NCBI GenBank assembly: GCA_964502095.1
Contig: CAZCUF010000001.1
Location: forward strand, 372,001 to 436,000
Direction of reading: 5' to 3'
Length of the DNA: 64,000 bases
Origin: JACPVF01 sp964502095
GTDB lineage: Bacteria; Chloroflexota; Anaerolineae; Anaerolineales; Villigracilaceae
Shown: piece after piece, positions 1 to 9,310 of the stretch
Numbering within the stretch: position 1 is the stretch's first letter
How the letters are laid out: each line of letters starts with the position of its first letter
Translations under genes and position numbers: made by a program
Notes under the pieces: generated by a model
Told to the model about the DNA's origin: nothing
Seen by the model: the letters and a program-made list of their open reading frames with translations, nothing else
Databases searched by the model: none

Positions 1-776
1 TGCTCCCCACCAGCGGGACGGCCAGCATCTTTGGGCTGGACATCGTCAAAGATACGCATCGAATCCGACCTCGAATCGGATTCACCTTCGGCGGCAATAA
101 GGGCCTCTACGGGCGTCTTAGTGCGCTCGATAATCTCAAATATTTTGCGGAACTATACAAACTCGATCCCGATACCATTTCCAGGCGAATTAAAGAACTG
201 CTCGAACTCGTCGGCCTCACCGGCAGGGAGAATGACCGCGTCGAGACCTATTCCAACGGCATGCAACAACGTTTACACTTGGCGCGCGCCATGCTCCACA
301 ACCCCGATTTAATCTTCCTCGACGAACCCACCGTCGGCATCGATCCGGTGGGGGCGCGCGAGATCAGGCAACTCGTCAAGGACTTAAAGAAGCGGGGCAC
401 CACCATCCTGCTCACCAGCCATTACATGTTCGAAATGGAGGAACTCTGCGACCGCATCGCGGTCATCAACCATGGGCAAGTGGCCGCGCTGGATACGCCC
501 GCCGGATTGAAAAGCCGTTCTTCGGGGGACAGTGTGGTGGTCATCCAAAATAAAGCCGACCCGCCTGCGCTGGAAAACGAACTGCGTACTTTAAATCTCG
601 ACAGCGTCTCGATCCATCACGCGGGAGAAACGATCTCATTGCACACGCGCAATCCATCGCAGGTTTTGGACGCGCTCTCCCCGCTCCTGGAACGCAAAAT
701 AATTACGAATATCGAAGTCCATAACGCCACATTGGAAGATGTGTATGTTCAGATCATCAAAGAAGGCCAGGCATAG
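1..776 (+). CDS. ABC-2 type exporter ATP-binding subunit (5' end outside window)
   Basis: This is the nucleotide-binding subunit of a DrrA/CcmA-like ABC exporter, which hydrolyses ATP at the inner face of the membrane. The frame is open from base 3, so the start and the Walker A motif lie before the window. Visible motifs are a signature-like YSNGMQQR, Walker B (LIFLDEP) and the switch His in LLTSHYM. A C-terminal region of about 80 residues follows the ATPase core, as is usual for DrrA-type subunits. It runs straight into two permease genes with overlapping ends, so the three form one operon. The substrate cannot be told. The frame-1 ORF at 31-312 is only a shadow of this gene. Confidence 0.93.
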   Translation, partial: LPTSGTASIFGLDIVKDTHRIRPRIGFTFGGNKGLYGRLSALDNLKYFAELYKLDPDTISRRIKELLELVGLTGRENDRVETYSNGMQQRLHLARAMLHNPDLIFLDEPTVGIDPVGAREIRQLVKDLKKRGTTILLTSHYMFEMEELCDRIAVINHGQVAALDTPAGLKSRSSGDSVVVIQNKADPPALENELRTLNLDSVSIHHAGETISLHTRNPSQVLDALSPLLERKIITNIEVHNATLEDVYVQIIKEGQA

Positions 777-1557
777 CGCGCTCTCGTTCGTCTGGCGGCA
801 GATGAACGTCCAGTTTCGCATGCGGGCGTTATCATTTTTCTCCTTCGGATTACTGGTCTTTCAACCCGCAGTGTTCAGCATGGTTGGATATTTACTGGCG
901 CGCATGGCCGGGAAATCCGTGCCCGATCTGGTGCACGTCATCATCGGCGGCGGCATCATGGGCCTGTGGAGCAGTTTGATCTTCACTTCATTCTACGATA
1001 TCAGCACCGACCGCCGCGAAGGCACGCTTGAATTGATCGTTGGAAGCCCAACCTCTCTCACGGAAGTGCTGGCCGTCAAAACCTTCACCAACGTTCTAAC
1101 CGGTTCGATCTCGATGGTATTGTCCTTTGCCGCCGCGCTGTTGTTTTTTCATTTCGACATCCCGCAAAGCAACATCCCGTTTATTCTCATATCGCTCCTC
1201 ATTCTGCTGTTCAGTTTTTGGTGCATGGGAATTTTCCTGGCACATTTCCGCGTCTGGTCGCGCGTGACCGGCTTCCTCATTAACTATCTCGAACTGCCAG
1301 TCTCGATCTTGGCGGCGTTCATGTTCCCCATTGATTATCTGCCGCGTTCGATCTTATGGCTTTCGAATAGCCTGCCTATTCGCTGGGGAGTCACCGGTTT
1401 GAACTCCTCGTTTCAGATTCAACTGCAGTTTTCGGACCTTTGGCTGAACTGGGCCATCGCCCTGACAGTCTCGTTTGTGTATCTACTGGCTACATATCTC
1501 ATGTCGAAAAAAGTGCATGATATGATTCGCGTCAGCGGTGAGTTGAGTTCGGTATGA
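745..1557 (+). CDS. ABC-2 type transporter permease
   Basis: This is a membrane subunit of the exporter begun by the preceding ATPase. It is about 270 residues long with roughly six hydrophobic segments, the normal size for ABC2_membrane permeases. The start is uncertain. ATG 745 has GGAAG six bases upstream, ATG 739 is in frame just before it, and ATG 802 would remove the overlap with the ATPase gene (stop at 774-776). I prefer 745 on RBS spacing. It ends in an ATGATGG overlap with the next permease, which suggests translational coupling and a heteromeric membrane domain. Confidence 0.88.
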   Translation: MFRSSKKARHSALSFVWRQMNVQFRMRALSFFSFGLLVFQPAVFSMVGYLLARMAGKSVPDLVHVIIGGGIMGLWSSLIFTSFYDISTDRREGTLELIVGSPTSLTEVLAVKTFTNVLTGSISMVLSFAAALLFFHFDIPQSNIPFILISLLILLFSFWCMGIFLAHFRVWSRVTGFLINYLELPVSILAAFMFPIDYLPRSILWLSNSLPIRWGVTGLNSSFQIQLQFSDLWLNWAIALTVSFVYLLATYLMSKKVHDMIRVSGELSSV

Positions 1558-2354
1558 TGGAAAAGTTATACAGCAACCTCCGCTTGTATCTGGTCAGCGC
1601 CTGGTATTCGTACCGCGCGCTGTATGCCTGGCAAAGTTTTGTGCCATATATCTCGGCCAAACTGGTCTTCCCGCTGGCGCAAATGCTGCTCTTTCTTTTT
1701 ATGGGACGGCTGGCCGGGTTGAAAGACCCGTTATACATTGTGATCGGAAATATTTTATTATTGCCCGCCACAAACGGCGTATCCGGCGTTTCCATGACGA
1801 TCAGCGGCGAACGCGATTTCAGGACTCTGCCCTACCTGATCGCCAGCCCCGCGGCGCGCGGACCGCTCTTCCTGGGCCGGTCATTGGTCCACATTATTGA
1901 CGGGTTACTATCCACTCTCGCGGCGTTACTGCTCGGCGCGTTCTTCTTCCATGTGGACTTGACCCGCGCCAATCTCCCACTGACTCTGTTGTGCATTTTA
2001 CTGCTCTCCTTCACCTCCTGCGGCATGGGGTTGATCCTCGGCAGTCTCTCCCTGCGCACGCGCGAAGCCTGGACGATCACCACCATGGTCACGATTGCGT
2101 TATATATTTTCAGCGGCGTGAATTTCCCGGTCAATATTCTGCCCACTGCCCTGCAAACGATCTCATACAGCCTGCCATTGACGCGCGGTATCGAAGCCGC
2201 GCGCCTGGCGATGAACGGCGCGAACTGGGTGGCCATTCAATCCCTTTTCTTCAGTGAGTTGTTGGTGGGCCTCGCCTATATTCTCGTCGGTTATCTTCTG
2301 TTCAATTGGTTCGAAAAACTGAGTTTGGTAGATGGTCAGATCGAAGCCATGTAG
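1554..2354 (+). CDS. ABC-2 type transporter permease
   Basis: Second permease of the first exporter, 266 residues, with about six hydrophobic helices and the typical ABC-2 layout of a short polar N-terminus followed by alternating membrane segments. The ATG at 1554 overlaps the TGA of the upstream permease by four bases. The substrate is unknown. A small GC-rich inverted repeat (CTCTCCG/CGGAGAG, around 2370-2385) follows the stop and could act as a weak terminator, but it has no T-run. Confidence 0.9.
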   Translation: MMEKLYSNLRLYLVSAWYSYRALYAWQSFVPYISAKLVFPLAQMLLFLFMGRLAGLKDPLYIVIGNILLLPATNGVSGVSMTISGERDFRTLPYLIASPAARGPLFLGRSLVHIIDGLLSTLAALLLGAFFFHVDLTRANLPLTLLCILLLSFTSCGMGLILGSLSLRTREAWTITTMVTIALYIFSGVNFPVNILPTALQTISYSLPLTRGIEAARLAMNGANWVAIQSLFFSELLVGLAYILVGYLLFNWFEKLSLVDGQIEAM

Positions 2355-2432
2355 CCGGATTGATTCTCCCTCTCCGCCGGAGAGTGCTAGAATTACCCGG
2401 CGCTTTCAATTAATGTTGACAGGAGCATAGAC

Positions 2433-3227
2433 ATGCTGAATTTCAGACGAAAACTCACACTGATTCTCGCTCCGAAAGTTCTAGTGATCGATTTCCGCCC
2501 GGCCGCCATCCCGGCCAATTGGAACAAAACCGATGATTTGATCGAAGGTTATATCGCCGCCATACGAACCGCCAGCTTGAGCAAAATAACTTATACGGTT
2601 GTGCAAAAGTTGGAAGTCCCGGAGTATCCGGTTTTGCAGGACGGCCGCCAATATGACGACGCCAGCTGGACTCAGGCCATGGCGGACGACAAATCCGCTC
2701 TGCGCGACGCTCACGGCAATTACAGCATGGCCGACTACGGAAAGATCATGCAGGACTACAACTTAATCGCCCAGGTGAAAAATAAAACCATCAACGAAGT
2801 ATGGATGTTCGGCGGGCCGTATTTCGGATTCTTCGAAAGCCGCATGGTTGGCAAAGGCGCGTTCTGGTGTAACGCTCCCGCCATCGAACAGAACTGCACG
2901 CGCTTCGTGATGATGGGCTATAACTACCAGCGCGATGTGCGCGAGATGGTGCATGATTTCGGTCACCGCGCCGAGAGTGTTTTGGCCATGCAATTCGGCT
3001 CGCAATCCTTCCTTGGAAGAATGTACGCGCCGCCCTTTCCCAACACTATTGCCGCGCTGGGCGTGGCACCGAAAAACGATTATGAACAATGGCTTCTCGA
3101 ACATGGAACTGTGCATCGCAAGCCGGGCGGCGCAGATTACAGCCAGGATGAAGTGGCCTGGGTCACTGACTTGAAATCCGCGTGGTTCGCGCCCGTCGTG
3201 GACCCGAATCGGGTAAAAACTTCCTGA
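2433..3227 (+). CDS. conserved hypothetical protein with HDFGHRAES motif
   Basis: A 264-residue protein whose biochemical role I cannot name. It starts after a good purine-rich RBS (AGGAG, nine bases before the ATG). It has no clear signal peptide, although the first 15 residues are moderately hydrophobic. Recognisable features are an early VLVIDFRPA strand, a central EVWMFGGPYFGFFES block and a conserved-looking MVHDFGHRAES motif. The HxxxH arrangement could bind metal, but that is inference. It resembles uncharacterised proteins seen in Chloroflexota and Planctomycetes. The same reading frame stays open for about 48 codons after the stop (see findings). Confidence 0.7.
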   Translation: MLNFRRKLTLILAPKVLVIDFRPAAIPANWNKTDDLIEGYIAAIRTASLSKITYTVVQKLEVPEYPVLQDGRQYDDASWTQAMADDKSALRDAHGNYSMADYGKIMQDYNLIAQVKNKTINEVWMFGGPYFGFFESRMVGKGAFWCNAPAIEQNCTRFVMMGYNYQRDVREMVHDFGHRAESVLAMQFGSQSFLGRMYAPPFPNTIAALGVAPKNDYEQWLLEHGTVHRKPGGADYSQDEVAWVTDLKSAWFAPVVDPNRVKTS

Positions 3228-3387
3228 CGGAAATTACAACCTCTCCATTTCGTTCAATGGGACAGCAACGCCGGGATTCTCGGCGGACACACGGCGTTGA
3301 TAATGCCTGTGGTTGCAAGCGTTAATAGTTCCCTGCAATTTCCATTGAATCCAACGACGCTGGTGATGGCGCGGGAGTAATTTCCAC

Positions 3388-3393
3388 TATAAT
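3388..3393 (+). promoter_or_regulatory. -10 box (TATAAT) ahead of MFS gene
   Basis: A perfect TATAAT lies 27 bases before ATG 3421. No convincing -35 element is visible at the right distance. Confidence 0.45.
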
Positions 3394-3420
3394 CCCTTTC
3401 ATCTCTCTTCGGAAAACTGC

Positions 3421-4605
3421 ATGTCGTCACTCATAAAATCTTCGAACCCCCGCTCCCTGCTCCTTACCGCGGCCTACTATTTAAGTTTCATCATTCTGGG
3501 TCTATCCACCGCTGTGGATGGACCCAGCCTGCCCACGCTGGCGCGGCACACTCATAGCGCGCTCGACCAGATCAGCCTGTTATTTGTATTCGGCTCCCTC
3601 GGTTACTTCCTCGGCTCCCTGCTTGGCGGCTGGACCTATGACCGCTTTCCCGGTCATCGCTTCATGTCGGTTCTCATGGTGATCATCGCGGCGGCCTCAG
3701 CAGTGATTCCAATCGCATCTGCGCTTTGGCTTTTACTGCTCGCCGCCTTTATTGCCGGCTTCAGCAAAGGCGCGCTGGATGTGGGCTGTAACACGTTACT
3801 GCAATGGGTTCACGGTGAAAAGGTCGGTCCGTTCATGAACGGCCTGCACTTCTTCTTCGGCGTTGGTTCCTTTCTCGCGCCCGTTCTGCTGGCGCAAGCG
3901 ATGCGGCTCACCCATGAAATCCATTGGGCCTTTTGGATCATTTCCATATTGGCGCTTCCCGTTGCGGTTTGGATCTGGGTCCTGCCGGAGTCGCCTGCTC
4001 CCATCCACGCGGCACAAAAGGAAAACGTACACGTTCCGTTTCTTCCCGTCATGTTGATCGTCACTGCTTTCGTGCTTTATGTGGGTAGTGAAGTAGGATT
4101 TTCCAGCTGGATCTACACGTACGCGGTCAAATTGAACCTGGCCGATTCGATCTCAGCCGCGTACCTGACCTCCGCTTTTTGGGGATCGTTCACACTTGGG
4201 CGCTTGCTCGGAATCTGGGTTTCCACCCGCGTCAAATCGCGTGCGATTCTACTCTTGGATTTTGTGGGCTGTTTCGCCAGCCTGAGCTTGATCCTCATCG
4301 GACGCGGCTCGGCGACCGTGCTCTGGCTCGGCAGTATCCTGCTCGGACTTTCGATGGCGTCCATCTTCCCAACCATTCTGATTCTGGCGGGCGAAAGTTT
4401 ACGCGTGACTGGAACCGTCACTAGTTGGTTCCTGGTCGGTTCGAGTCTGGGAGGGATGCTGTTACCGTGGTTGATCGGCCAGGCGTTTACGTTGATCGGG
4501 CCGAACGCCATGATGATCATCATCCTGATCGATCTCGTTTTCAACGGATTGGCTTTGTTCTTCGTTGCTTCAAGCAAGCGGGAACCGCTCCCTGCGGCGA
4601 TCTAA
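3421..4605 (+). CDS. MFS transporter
   Basis: A 394-residue major facilitator superfamily carrier with about 12 hydrophobic segments. The loop between helices 2 and 3 (GGWTYDRFPGHR) matches the MFS_1 A-motif region, and a repeat-like region follows in the second half (SAFWGSFTLGRLLGIW). The fold resembles FucP/YbjJ-type sugar or drug carriers, but the substrate cannot be assigned. It starts at ATG 3421 downstream of a TATAAT box and is followed 18 bases later by a DsbA-like gene in the same direction. Confidence 0.88.
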   Translation: MSSLIKSSNPRSLLLTAAYYLSFIILGLSTAVDGPSLPTLARHTHSALDQISLLFVFGSLGYFLGSLLGGWTYDRFPGHRFMSVLMVIIAAASAVIPIASALWLLLLAAFIAGFSKGALDVGCNTLLQWVHGEKVGPFMNGLHFFFGVGSFLAPVLLAQAMRLTHEIHWAFWIISILALPVAVWIWVLPESPAPIHAAQKENVHVPFLPVMLIVTAFVLYVGSEVGFSSWIYTYAVKLNLADSISAAYLTSAFWGSFTLGRLLGIWVSTRVKSRAILLLDFVGCFASLSLILIGRGSATVLWLGSILLGLSMASIFPTILILAGESLRVTGTVTSWFLVGSSLGGMLLPWLIGQAFTLIGPNAMMIIILIDLVFNGLALFFVASSKREPLPAAI

Positions 4606-4623
4606 ACTTTTACTGGATTCACG

Positions 4624-5427
4624 ATGACCGAAAATAATATCCAACCAACTACGGAGCTTCAGAATGACAAACCGCGTCCCTCGTTCACGCGGTGGATTCT
4701 GGCCGGCTGTGGAGTATTCGTCTGCCTGTTCGCGGCGGGAGCGTTGGGTCTGCTGATTCTTTTCCCTGCGGGCAGGGACATCGCGAAAAGATTCGTTGCC
4801 ACACCCAGCGCGCATATAACGGAACCGGACATAAGGTCCGGTGTGACCGTGAAAGATAACACCATGGGCGACCCGAACGCGCCGGTCAGAATCATCGAAT
4901 ATGGCGATTTTCAATGTCCGTACTGTCTGCGTTTCTGGCAGTTAACTGAACCGAAGATCATCGAAACATATGTGAAGACCGGCAAAGTATTTTTCGAATA
5001 TCGTTCGATGGGCGCGTTCATCGGGCCCGAGTCGGCGGCGGCCGCTGAGGCCGCGTATTGCGCGGCCGACCAGGGCAAGTTTTGGGAATATCACGATACG
5101 TTGTTTTCAAATTGGACAGGGGAAAACGTGGGTGATTTCTCCGATGAACATCTTCATCAATTTGCCCGCCTCGTTGGGTTGAATGAAACGACTTTCGATC
5201 AATGTCTTATACTTGGACTCAACAAAGCCCGCGTGGAGCGCGACGTGGAAAGCGCCAGGTCGAACAAGGTGCGCGTGACGCCCACGTTTTTAATCAACGG
5301 GAAAATGGTGGAGGGCGCCCAGCCTTTCGAAATTATGCAAAGAGAGATCGAAGCCGCGCTCGATCACCGGCTTCCCGATGCGCAACAAGGCTCTATATTG
5401 CAAACTCTGTTTTATATCCCTGCTTAG
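4624..5427 (+). CDS. membrane-anchored DsbA-family thioredoxin-fold protein
   Basis: A 267-residue oxidoreductase of the DsbA/thioredoxin_4 type. Residues about 23-48 form one transmembrane anchor, so the catalytic domain should face outside. The active site is C98-P-Y-C101 in the setting EYGDFQCPYC. A cis-Pro loop is visible later (VRVTPTFLING). Such proteins form or reshuffle disulfides in exported proteins. It lies 18 bases after the MFS gene and 20 bases before a lipoprotein gene, suggesting an operon of exported-protein functions. Confidence 0.9.
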   Translation: MTENNIQPTTELQNDKPRPSFTRWILAGCGVFVCLFAAGALGLLILFPAGRDIAKRFVATPSAHITEPDIRSGVTVKDNTMGDPNAPVRIIEYGDFQCPYCLRFWQLTEPKIIETYVKTGKVFFEYRSMGAFIGPESAAAAEAAYCAADQGKFWEYHDTLFSNWTGENVGDFSDEHLHQFARLVGLNETTFDQCLILGLNKARVERDVESARSNKVRVTPTFLINGKMVEGAQPFEIMQREIEAALDHRLPDAQQGSILQTLFYIPA

Positions 5428-5447
5428 TGTTAATTTGTGAAGGAATC

Positions 5448-6212
5448 ATGCTTAAACGAATCTTTTTCTTCGCCGTATTTATCGCGGTTTTGATGGCTTG
5501 CAACTTATTCACGCCAGCTCCCGCCCGCCCAACTATCCCGCCGGCTTCGACGCTGACCAGCACAATCGTTTCGACGAGCACTTTTTCACCCATCGAAACA
5601 TTTACTCCGAGTCCTGTTTCGCCCATCGAAACGATCGTCCCTTCTCCGATTCCGGTTGTGGATAGTCTCAAAGCTACCGTGACTGCCGAGTTGTTGAGTT
5701 GCCGTTATGGGCCGGGCGCGGACTATTTATATCTTTACGGATTGCGCGGCGGAGCCAACATCAAGTTGATCGGCAGAGCAGACGGCAACAACTGGGTTTG
5801 GGTGGATGGAAAAAACAAATGCTGGGTCAACGCCAAATTCCTCGCCATCCAGGGCGACCCGCAGGCGTTAAAGGTCGTCTATCCGGGTGAAGCCAAATTG
5901 CCCAAATCGCCTTACTATCCGCCAACAACTATTCGTAGCGCCACGCGTAAAGGAAACATAGTGACTGTCGAATGGTACGACATTCCCCTGCGGGCAGGCG
6001 ATGAAGAAGACGAAAACATGCAGCACTACATTGTTGAGGTTTGGCGGTGCGAGGCCGGCAGGCTGATTTTCGATCCGTTAGCCACAAACGATCTCTCAAT
6101 CAGCTTCGTGGATGAAGCCGGCTGTAACCGGCCTTCGCACGGCAGGGTTTGGGTACAGGAAAAGCATGGGTTCGCCGGACCAGCCGAAATTCCATGGCCG
6201 GCTCAAAACTAA
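5448..6212 (+). CDS. SH3b-domain lipoprotein
   Basis: A 254-residue secreted lipoprotein. The start at 5448 is chosen because AAGGAA lies just upstream and the protein then opens with a classic signal peptide ending in the lipobox LMAC. The open frame reaches further back to 5202, but that part overlaps the DsbA-like gene. After the Cys comes a Thr/Pro/Ser-rich linker (to about residue 65), then an SH3b-like domain (CRYGPGADYLYLYGLRGG... to about residue 125), then a C-terminal beta-rich region that may be fibronectin-like. Probably a cell-surface protein; its ligand is unknown. A strong terminator follows. Confidence 0.85.
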   Translation: MLKRIFFFAVFIAVLMACNLFTPAPARPTIPPASTLTSTIVSTSTFSPIETFTPSPVSPIETIVPSPIPVVDSLKATVTAELLSCRYGPGADYLYLYGLRGGANIKLIGRADGNNWVWVDGKNKCWVNAKFLAIQGDPQALKVVYPGEAKLPKSPYYPPTTIRSATRKGNIVTVEWYDIPLRAGDEEDENMQHYIVEVWRCEAGRLIFDPLATNDLSISFVDEAGCNRPSHGRVWVQEKHGFAGPAEIPWPAQN

Positions 6213-6222
6213 AGAAAAATTC

Positions 6223-6250
6223 AAAAAATCCGCCTTTCGGCGGATTTTTT
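6223..6250 (+). terminator. Rho-independent terminator
   Basis: The hairpin AATCCGCC-TTTC-GGCGGATT is flanked by an A-run before and a T-run after, directly behind the lipoprotein stop. It would work in both directions. Confidence 0.9.
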
Positions 6251-6272
6251 ATTGATTTTATTAAAAATAGTA

Positions 6273-6301
6273 TTGACAATCATAAAATTAAGCTGTAGAA
6301 T
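6273..6301 (+). promoter_or_regulatory. sigma-70-type promoter of second ABC operon
   Basis: TTGACA (6273-6278), a 17-bp spacer, then TAGAAT (6296-6301). It lies just after the terminator and 75 bases before ATG 6377. Confidence 0.8.
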
Positions 6302-6376
6302 TGAAAAATAATTTGAGGTAATAATTCAAGGAAATTGATAGTCGGTTCAATTTATTCAAGGTCAGAGGAGATTCCC

Positions 6377-7453
6377 ATGTCAGATTTTGCCATCCAAGCC
6401 AGGCAATTGGTTAAAAAATTTCCTGCCCGCCGCGGCAGTGGAAACGAAAAGAAGGAAGAAACCGTCCCTGCCCTCCGTGAGTCGTCCCAAAGGTCAAAAC
6501 GCAGTATTTGGCCGTTCGGAAAACGCGAGCCAAAATCCACGTTCACTGCGGTGAACGGCGTAGATCTGCAAATCGAACGCGGCGAGATATTTGGCTTGCT
6601 CGGCCCAAACGGCGCGGGCAAATCTACGACTATACGCATGCTGTGCACATTGCTCGAGCCAACCAGTGGAAGTGCGCGCGTCAACGGCTTCGATATCGTC
6701 AAACAAGCCAACGAGGTGCGGCGCAGTCTCGGCACCGTGCTGGCAGGCGAACGCAGTATTTATTGGAAATTAACCGGGCGGGAGAACCTCGAATATTTTG
6801 CCGCGCTGTATCACATTCCGCCGGCAACCGCCAAAAAGCGCGTGGATGAATTGATCGCACGCATGGAATTGAAAGAGCGCGCCAGTGAACTGGTGGAAAA
6901 ATACTCGACCGGCATGAAACAGCGCGTGGCAATCGCCAAAGCGTTGCTGGCGCGGCCGCCGATCCTCCTGCTCGACGAACCGACTCTGGGCCTCGACCCG
7001 CAAGCGGCGCGCCGTTTAAGAGAGTTGATCAGCGAACTCAAACAGGAAGGCCACACGATATTGCTCACCACACATTATATGGAAGAGGCCGACCAGCTCT
7101 CCGACCGCATCGGCATCATCGACCAGGGCAAAGTCATTGCGCTGGATACGCCGCAAGGACTCAAACAACGCATCCACCAAAAAGAAATCATCCGCCTCGA
7201 AGTGACCGGCTGGCACACAGAAATTGCCGATAAATTGCGCGCAGTTTCCGGCGTGGATCATCTTAACGCCCGTCAACAAAACGAAGCCGATTTGTGGGAA
7301 GTAAACCTTCAATCGGACAACAGCCGCACGGTCCTGCCGCGCATCGTGGAATATATCAGCGGGAACGGGACGCGGCTGGTCAACATGAACGTGGTCAAGC
7401 CGTCGCTCGAAGACGTGTTCATTCATCTCACGGGCAAGGCTCTGCGCGATTAA
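6377..7453 (+). CDS. ABC-2 type exporter ATP-binding protein
   Basis: A 358-residue DrrA-like ATPase. Motifs: Walker A GPNGAGKST, signature YSTGMKQR, Walker B ILLLDEP and switch His in LLTTHYM. The start at 6377 has GAGGAG eight bases upstream; the longer frame from 6335 lacks a good RBS. An oddity is a basic, charged insertion of about 45 residues (GSGNEKKEE... to ...GKREPKST) between the first strand (QLVKKFPA) and the point where the domain resumes (FTAVNGVDL). It splits the usual N-terminal strand pair. First gene of a three-gene exporter operon with its own promoter. Confidence 0.93.
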   Translation: MSDFAIQARQLVKKFPARRGSGNEKKEETVPALRESSQRSKRSIWPFGKREPKSTFTAVNGVDLQIERGEIFGLLGPNGAGKSTTIRMLCTLLEPTSGSARVNGFDIVKQANEVRRSLGTVLAGERSIYWKLTGRENLEYFAALYHIPPATAKKRVDELIARMELKERASELVEKYSTGMKQRVAIAKALLARPPILLLDEPTLGLDPQAARRLRELISELKQEGHTILLTTHYMEEADQLSDRIGIIDQGKVIALDTPQGLKQRIHQKEIIRLEVTGWHTEIADKLRAVSGVDHLNARQQNEADLWEVNLQSDNSRTVLPRIVEYISGNGTRLVNMNVVKPSLEDVFIHLTGKALRD

Positions 7454-7464
7454 CGGAGGCAGGC

Positions 7465-8340
7465 ATGAGTTCCGAAACGACCGTACTCACTCGTTCGCTG
7501 GGTCAACCCGGTTTACCATCCGCGTTGCGCGCCTTGTGGGCTATTGTGCGCCGCGAATGGCTGATCTTCGTGCGCTATCCAAGCTGGTATCTGGCGCTTT
7601 TCATCTGGCCGGTCATTTTTCCGCTTTCCTATGTGCTCACCGCCAAGGCCCTCTCCGGCCGCGACGGCAGTGGCCTGACGCAATTTCAATCCACAACCGG
7701 CGTACATGATTTCATGGGCTACATTGCCATCGGCACCATGGTTTGGATGTGGCAGAATGTGGTGTTGTGGCAGGTGGGCTTTGCTTTACGCAACGAACAA
7801 TTGCGCGGCACTCTCGAATCAAACTGGCTGTCACCCACCTGGCGCTTCGCCTATTTACTGGGTTCCAGCGCGCCACAGCTTCTTTCCATCATCATGCTTC
7901 TGGTCATTTCAGCCGTGGAGTTCACGCTTTTCTTCGGCGTGCGCTTCCAGGGCAGTTTGTGGCTGACTCTCCTGGCGTTCCTCGCGGCCGTTCCATCTGT
8001 GTACGGATTGGGCATGGCCTTTGCCAGTCTCGTGATCACCGCCAAAGAAGCCAATGCCTTTGTATTTCTCGCGCGCGGTATCGTGATGATCTTCTGCGGA
8101 ATCACCTATCCGATTTCGATCCTGCCCGGATGGATGCAAGCCGTGTCGAAGTGGCTGCCGCAAACGTATATCATCCACGCCATCCGTTCCGCTTCACTCT
8201 CGACCGGCGGCCTGTCCGCCATCAGGGGCGATCTTCACGCCTTGGTTTTATTCGGCATCTTCTGGCTGATGGTTGGCTATCTGGTTTTCAACTGGATGGA
8301 ACGCCGCGCCCGTCAAACCGGCGCGATCGGTCAATATTGA
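7465..8340 (+). CDS. ABC-2 type transporter permease
   Basis: A 291-residue permease with an N-terminal cytoplasmic stretch of about 35 residues and six or so hydrophobic helices. ATG 7465 follows GGAGGC and lies 11 bases after the ATPase stop; the longer frame to 7294 overlaps the ATPase and is not used. It contains the C-terminal GITYPISILPGWMQ region common in DrrB/YadH-like permeases. Partner of the next permease. Confidence 0.9.
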   Translation: MSSETTVLTRSLGQPGLPSALRALWAIVRREWLIFVRYPSWYLALFIWPVIFPLSYVLTAKALSGRDGSGLTQFQSTTGVHDFMGYIAIGTMVWMWQNVVLWQVGFALRNEQLRGTLESNWLSPTWRFAYLLGSSAPQLLSIIMLLVISAVEFTLFFGVRFQGSLWLTLLAFLAAVPSVYGLGMAFASLVITAKEANAFVFLARGIVMIFCGITYPISILPGWMQAVSKWLPQTYIIHAIRSASLSTGGLSAIRGDLHALVLFGIFWLMVGYLVFNWMERRARQTGAIGQY

Positions 8341-8386
8341 TCGTGGAACGCATTGTTGGTACCAAACAGCTTCATATGAGGTTCAA

Positions 8387-9235
8387 ATGACCCAAGCCTT
8401 ACCCAAACCCACATTTTTCTCGCATTTGCGCGCGGTATATGCCATCGCCAAAAAAGATTGGAAGCAATATTGGCGCTATCCGCTGAACGCGCTTTCGACC
8501 GTCTTCCAGCCGGCGATTTGGCTGGCGCCGGTTTACTTCATGGGCAAAGCATTCAGCGTCAACGGCCAGGCCGCCGGCTTTGCCCAATACAGCGGCACAC
8601 CCGATTTCATGTCGTTCATCATCCTCGGCGCGGTATTGGGCAATTTCATCAACGCGGTCTTTTGGGGCATGGGCTACGCGATGAAAAATGACATGGACGC
8701 GGGCGTAATGGAATCCAACTGGCTGACGCCCATCCCGCGCCTGCTGATTCTGGTGGGACATTCACTAACCAACTTATGTGTCACAGCCCTCACTTCGGCA
8801 GGCTTGCTGATCGTCTGCGCGCTGGTCTTCGGTTTTCATCCGACCGGCGACGTGGCCGCCGCGATCCTGGTGGCCCTGCCCATGCTGATCGGACTGTACG
8901 GATTCGGCTTTGGCTTCGCCGCGCTGGTGATGATCATCCGTGAAGCCAACACGCTGGTGGACATGAGCGCTTTTCTCGTGCAGATCTTTTCCGGCGCCGA
9001 TTTCCCGGTCACTGTACTGCCAAAATGGTTATTGCCCATCGCGCTGGCCCTGCCCCTCACCTACGGCATGGACGCGGTGCGCGGCCTCCTGATCAAGTCA
9101 CGGACGCTGATCCCGCTGAAATGGGAGATCGCCTTACTGCTGATCTTCATGGTGGCACTGCTATACCTCGGTTCACGCGCCTTTAGCGCGCTCGAGCGGC
9201 GGGTACGAATATTAGGAACGCTGGGCCAGCACTAG
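8387..9235 (+). CDS. ABC-2 type transporter permease
   Basis: A 282-residue permease and third gene of the operon, 46 bases after the previous one. It resembles its partner in order and spacing of membrane helices (for example the GADFPVTVLPKWL loop matches GITYPISILPGWM), so the two probably arose by duplication and form a heterodimer. ATG 8387 has AGGTTC upstream, a moderate RBS. The substrate is unknown. Confidence 0.9.
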   Translation: MTQALPKPTFFSHLRAVYAIAKKDWKQYWRYPLNALSTVFQPAIWLAPVYFMGKAFSVNGQAAGFAQYSGTPDFMSFIILGAVLGNFINAVFWGMGYAMKNDMDAGVMESNWLTPIPRLLILVGHSLTNLCVTALTSAGLLIVCALVFGFHPTGDVAAAILVALPMLIGLYGFGFGFAALVMIIREANTLVDMSAFLVQIFSGADFPVTVLPKWLLPIALALPLTYGMDAVRGLLIKSRTLIPLKWEIALLLIFMVALLYLGSRAFSALERRVRILGTLGQH

Positions 9236-9282
9236 GTCCGGAAAGAGACGTTATTTCCCTTCCACCAGCTGAACATTTGTGC

Positions 9283-9288
9283 TATAAT
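9283..9288 (+). promoter_or_regulatory. -10 box (TATAAT) ahead of MFS gene
   Basis: Perfect TATAAT, 22 bases before ATG 9311, with AGAGG as RBS between them. The -35 region is poor. Confidence 0.45.
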
Positions 9289-9310
9289 TGACTTCTCTCT
9301 TAGAGGTAAA

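Noticed and set aside
31..312. 93-codon ORF at the window start
   Set aside because: Shadow of the ABC ATPase, whose true frame runs from base 3.
2360..2393. TTGATT and TAGAAT as a promoter for the 2433 gene
   Set aside because: The spacer would be 22 bp, outside the usable range.
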